This document shows, in pieces, positions 4,715-6,017 of a DNA stretch of 6,017 nt. Under the pieces are notes generated by a model. The model ran no database searches. It saw only the letters and a program-made list of their open reading frames with translations, and was not told the origin of the DNA. Position 1 is the stretch's first letter; each line of letters starts with the position of its first letter. The stretch is taken from contig JAGNZX010000034.1 of the NCBI GenBank assembly GCA_017984185.1, forward strand, positions 1-6,017, in the 5' to 3' direction. The translations under genes and the position numbers were made by a program. This DNA is from Minisyncoccota bacterium (GTDB lineage Bacteria > Patescibacteriota > Minisyncoccia > Phycocordibacterales > UBA9973).

Positions 4715-5016
4715 TATTTTATAACAATTTTTCTCCCTTTGATACCAAGTCTTTTTCTAATTTCTGAAAATTTCTCCCCTTTAGTAGCTAGTTTGTCTTT
4801 AAGAATCTTTACATTTTTCTTCTTAGACTTAAACTGGTAACCTCGATTCTTTGGCAACTTCTTAATAATATCACGAAGTTCCGGTCGGCGTTTGTTTCCA
4901 GCGCGGGCAGTCTGACCCTTGCCTCCTCGGCCCGAGGTCTTGGCGTGCTTGCCTCCACGTCCAACAAGACGATCTCTTTTGTTCTTGTGTAATCTTTTTA
5001 GGTTATGTGTTTGCAT
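4714..5016 (-). CDS. rplO: 50S ribosomal protein L15, short form lacking the usual C-terminal region
   Basis: Large-subunit assembly protein. The N-terminal half is clear: NLKRLHKNKRDRLVGRGGKHAKTSGRGGKGQ has the basic GRG...GRGxKGQ signature that threads into 23S rRNA, then AGNKRRPELRDIIKKLPKNRGYQF (39-62). After NVKILKDKL the protein continues about 30 residues and ends IKGRKIVIK at residue 100. Bacterial L15 is normally about 145 residues, so the last beta/helix section seems missing. The gene cannot continue, because the stop overlaps the secY ATG by one base and SecY has an intact N-terminus; this looks like deletion rather than frameshift. There is no Shine-Dalgarno. The 5' side is filled by a heptad array, and the gap from rpsE is 26 bp with no room for rpmD. 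Confidence 0.9.
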   Translation of the reverse strand: MQTHNLKRLHKNKRDRLVGRGGKHAKTSGRGGKGQTARAGNKRRPELRDIIKKLPKNRGYQFKSKKKNVKILKDKLATKGEKFSEIRKRLGIKGRKIVIK

Positions 5017-5018
5017 TT

Positions 5019-5053
5019 TAATTAGGTTATAGCTTATAGTTTCTAGCTTTTAG
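5019..5053 (-). repeat. Heptad tandem array, five units, between rpsE and rplO
   Basis: Read on the minus strand, five 7-bp units begin with CTA in exact register (plus-strand blocks ending TAG at 5025, 5032, 5039, 5046 and 5053). They include CTAGAAA, CTATAAG and CTATAAC, and the array ends in CTATAACCTAA, like the array after trmB. The first unit and the start of the second lie in the last rpsE codons and provide its TAG stop. The array fills nearly the whole gap to rplO and replaces any Shine-Dalgarno. Confidence 0.72.
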
Positions 5054-5624
5054 CTTCGACGACTTCTGAGACAGCGACTTCTTTTCCATTCAGCACCACA
5101 GTCTCGACTGGTTTTGAGTGTCGGGTTGAAATCGCTGAAAGTGCAACCATGACTGCCTTAGCATTGTTTAATTTATTTTTACTGTTTGAAAGAATTTTTC
5201 CAGTCACATCACGAATACCGGACAAGTTTACGATATCACGGACGACAGAACCAGCCACTAGTCCACGTCCTTTGTTTGGCATCAATTTTACATATGAACT
5301 AGAAAACTTAGCAGAAAGTTCATGTGGAATAGACATGGTTTTGGTGAGTTTTAACTTAACCATGTTTTTCTTGGCGTTACGAACAGCCTTGTTTATAGCC
5401 AATGCTGTATCCCCTGCTTTGCCGAGACCCAAACCAATAGCCCCCTTTCTATCACCAGCCACGAGAGCTACAGAGAAAGAAAATCGGCGACCTCCAGCAA
5501 CCACGCGAGTCACTCGACGAATATTTAAAATTTTCTGATCAAACTCTGGTTTTGGTCGTCCAAAAGAAGAACTTCGGCGTCCATTACTCTTTTTCTCTTT
5601 TGTTTTTGTTGTATCTGTATCCAT
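5043..5624 (-). CDS. rpsE: 30S ribosomal protein S5
   Basis: Small-subunit protein involved in decoding accuracy and assembly. The 193-residue protein has a basic, Ser/Lys-rich N-terminal extension (1-27). The S5 double-stranded RNA-binding domain follows: ILNIRRVTRVVAGGRRFSFS (32-51), VAGDRKGAIGLGLGKAGDTALAINKAVRNAKKNM (55-88). The C-terminal domain starts at IPHEL (99-103) and includes VKLMPNKGRGLVAGSVVRDIVNLSGIRDVTGKIL. It is longer than the roughly 167-residue E. coli protein at both ends. The N-terminal Met follows the rplR stop by 10 bases, with an A+T-rich leader and no Shine-Dalgarno. The last residues (EAKS and the stop) are encoded in a heptad array. It is followed by rplO; rpmD, its usual neighbour, is absent. 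Confidence 0.96.
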   Translation of the reverse strand: MDTDTTKTKEKKSNGRRSSSFGRPKPEFDQKILNIRRVTRVVAGGRRFSFSVALVAGDRKGAIGLGLGKAGDTALAINKAVRNAKKNMVKLKLTKTMSIPHELSAKFSSSYVKLMPNKGRGLVAGSVVRDIVNLSGIRDVTGKILSNSKNKLNNAKAVMVALSAISTRHSKPVETVVLNGKEVAVSEVVEAKS

Positions 5625-5634
5625 ATTATTTTAT

Positions 5635-5976
5635 TTAAAATTTAAGACCGCCTGCTCGAGCTTCGTCCGCCACAAGCTTGATGCGTCCTGTATATTTAAA
5701 TCCATTTCGATCAAAAACTACTGTATTGATCTTGTTTTTTAAACAAGCCTCGGCAACCATTTTACCGACTTGTTTAGCTCGTTCGGTTTTTGTGCCTTTT
5801 TCTATCTTGGCATCACTTGCTGAGACGATAGTCTTGCGAGCCATATCATCGATAACTTGAGCATAGATAAATTTGTTTGAACGAAAAACTGAAAGTCTTG
5901 GGCGCTCCACAGTACCCATCATCTTGGTTCGGATTTTCTTCTTTAGTCTTATTCTTTTGTCTTGTTTGTTATTCAT
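5635..5976 (-). CDS. rplR: 50S ribosomal protein L18
   Basis: Binds 5S rRNA and joins it to the large subunit. The 113 residues are close to the usual 117. The N-terminus is very basic (DKRIRLKKKIRTKMMG), then RPRLSVFRSNKFIYAQVIDD (25-44), TIVSAS, a helix with AKQVGKMVAEACLKNKI, VVFDRNGFKYTGRIKLVADEARAGGLKF at the end, all matching L18. The ATG at 5976 starts directly before the basic tail; only a weak AAGAAA stretch precedes it. It is the first complete gene of the rplR-rpsE-rplO-secY run; rplF is expected just outside the right edge. Confidence 0.96.
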   Translation of the reverse strand: MNNKQDKRIRLKKKIRTKMMGTVERPRLSVFRSNKFIYAQVIDDMARKTIVSASDAKIEKGTKTERAKQVGKMVAEACLKNKINTVVFDRNGFKYTGRIKLVADEARAGGLKF

Positions 5977-5991
5977 TGTATTTTTCTTAAG

Positions 5992-6017
5992 CTATTCCCT
6001 ACAAGCTAGAACCTATA
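5992..6017 (+). repeat. Heptad tandem array upstream of rplR, cut by the window edge
   Basis: Units CTATTCC, CTACAAG, CTAGAAC and then CTATA run to the window end in strict 7-bp register (starts 5992, 5999, 6006, 6013). The CTA-first strand here is the plus strand, antisense to the operon, the reverse of the rpsE/rplO array. The end CTAGAACCTA matches the trmB/secY array exactly over 10 bases. Confidence 0.65.

Noticed and set aside
4714..4716. Frameshift or sequencing error truncating rplO
   Set aside because: A frameshift would leave the missing L15 tail in another frame downstream, but secY begins at once with an intact N-terminus, so a true deletion is the simpler reading.
3401..6017. 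CRISPR array made of the heptad repeats
   Set aside because: Units are only 7 bp with no unique spacers, there are few per site, and no cas gene is in view.
1..6017. UGA recoding as in Gracilibacteria/Absconditabacteria
   Set aside because: All complete genes read through under the standard code without in-frame UGA. The lack of UGA stops among eight genes is too small a sample to matter.

Overview
The window looks like part of a small-genome bacterium of the Candidate Phyla Radiation (Patescibacteria), probably on the Parcubacteria side. The evidence is the archaeal-like UMP kinase, the lid-less adenylate kinase with CPR-style sequence, an archaeal-type TrmB regulator in a bacterial context, an spc ribosomal operon without rpmD (L30), A+T-rich genes, very tight packing and few Shine-Dalgarno sites. 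No 16S gene is present, so the placement is inferred. The standard code reads cleanly through every gene; all eight visible stops are TAA or TAG.

Layout. Positions 3-1149 (minus strand) hold adk followed one base later by pyrH, which runs off the left edge. A 64-bp nested palindrome (1188-1251) separates adk from a divergent (d)CMP kinase-like gene (1290-1859, plus). Convergent to that is a small XRE-type helix-turn-helix gene (1925-2371, minus). It is somewhat richer in G+C and has a proper Shine-Dalgarno. Its upstream region (2372-2638) carries a 13-bp inverted repeat and the divergent promoter of a TrmB-family regulator gene (2639-3418, plus). From 3443 to the right edge on the minus strand is the downstream end of the spc operon: rplR, rpsE, rplO, secY. 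trmB and secY converge.

How the genes work together. pyrH, adk and the CMP kinase-like gene cover UMP, AMP and (d)CMP phosphorylation, a sensible cluster for an organism that recycles nucleotides. rplR, rpsE and rplO encode 50S/30S assembly proteins, and secY encodes the translocon channel. The two regulators are separate single-gene units.

Most interesting points. (1) Three tandem arrays of a degenerate 7-bp unit beginning CTA sit at gene ends in the trmB/secY, rpsE/rplO and pre-rplR gaps. Two of them run into the upstream gene and form its final codons and TAG stop, and one can fold into a terminator-like hairpin. (2) adk, the CMP kinase gene and trmB appear to have promoters placed so that transcription starts at or within a few bases of the ATG (leaderless mRNAs); the trmB promoter is a perfect TTGACA-17-TATAAT. 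(3) L15 is only 100 residues and lacks the usual C-terminal part, with secY starting on its stop codon. I see no defence system, CRISPR array, transposase or other clear novel multi-gene system. The repeat arrays are the best candidate for something undescribed.
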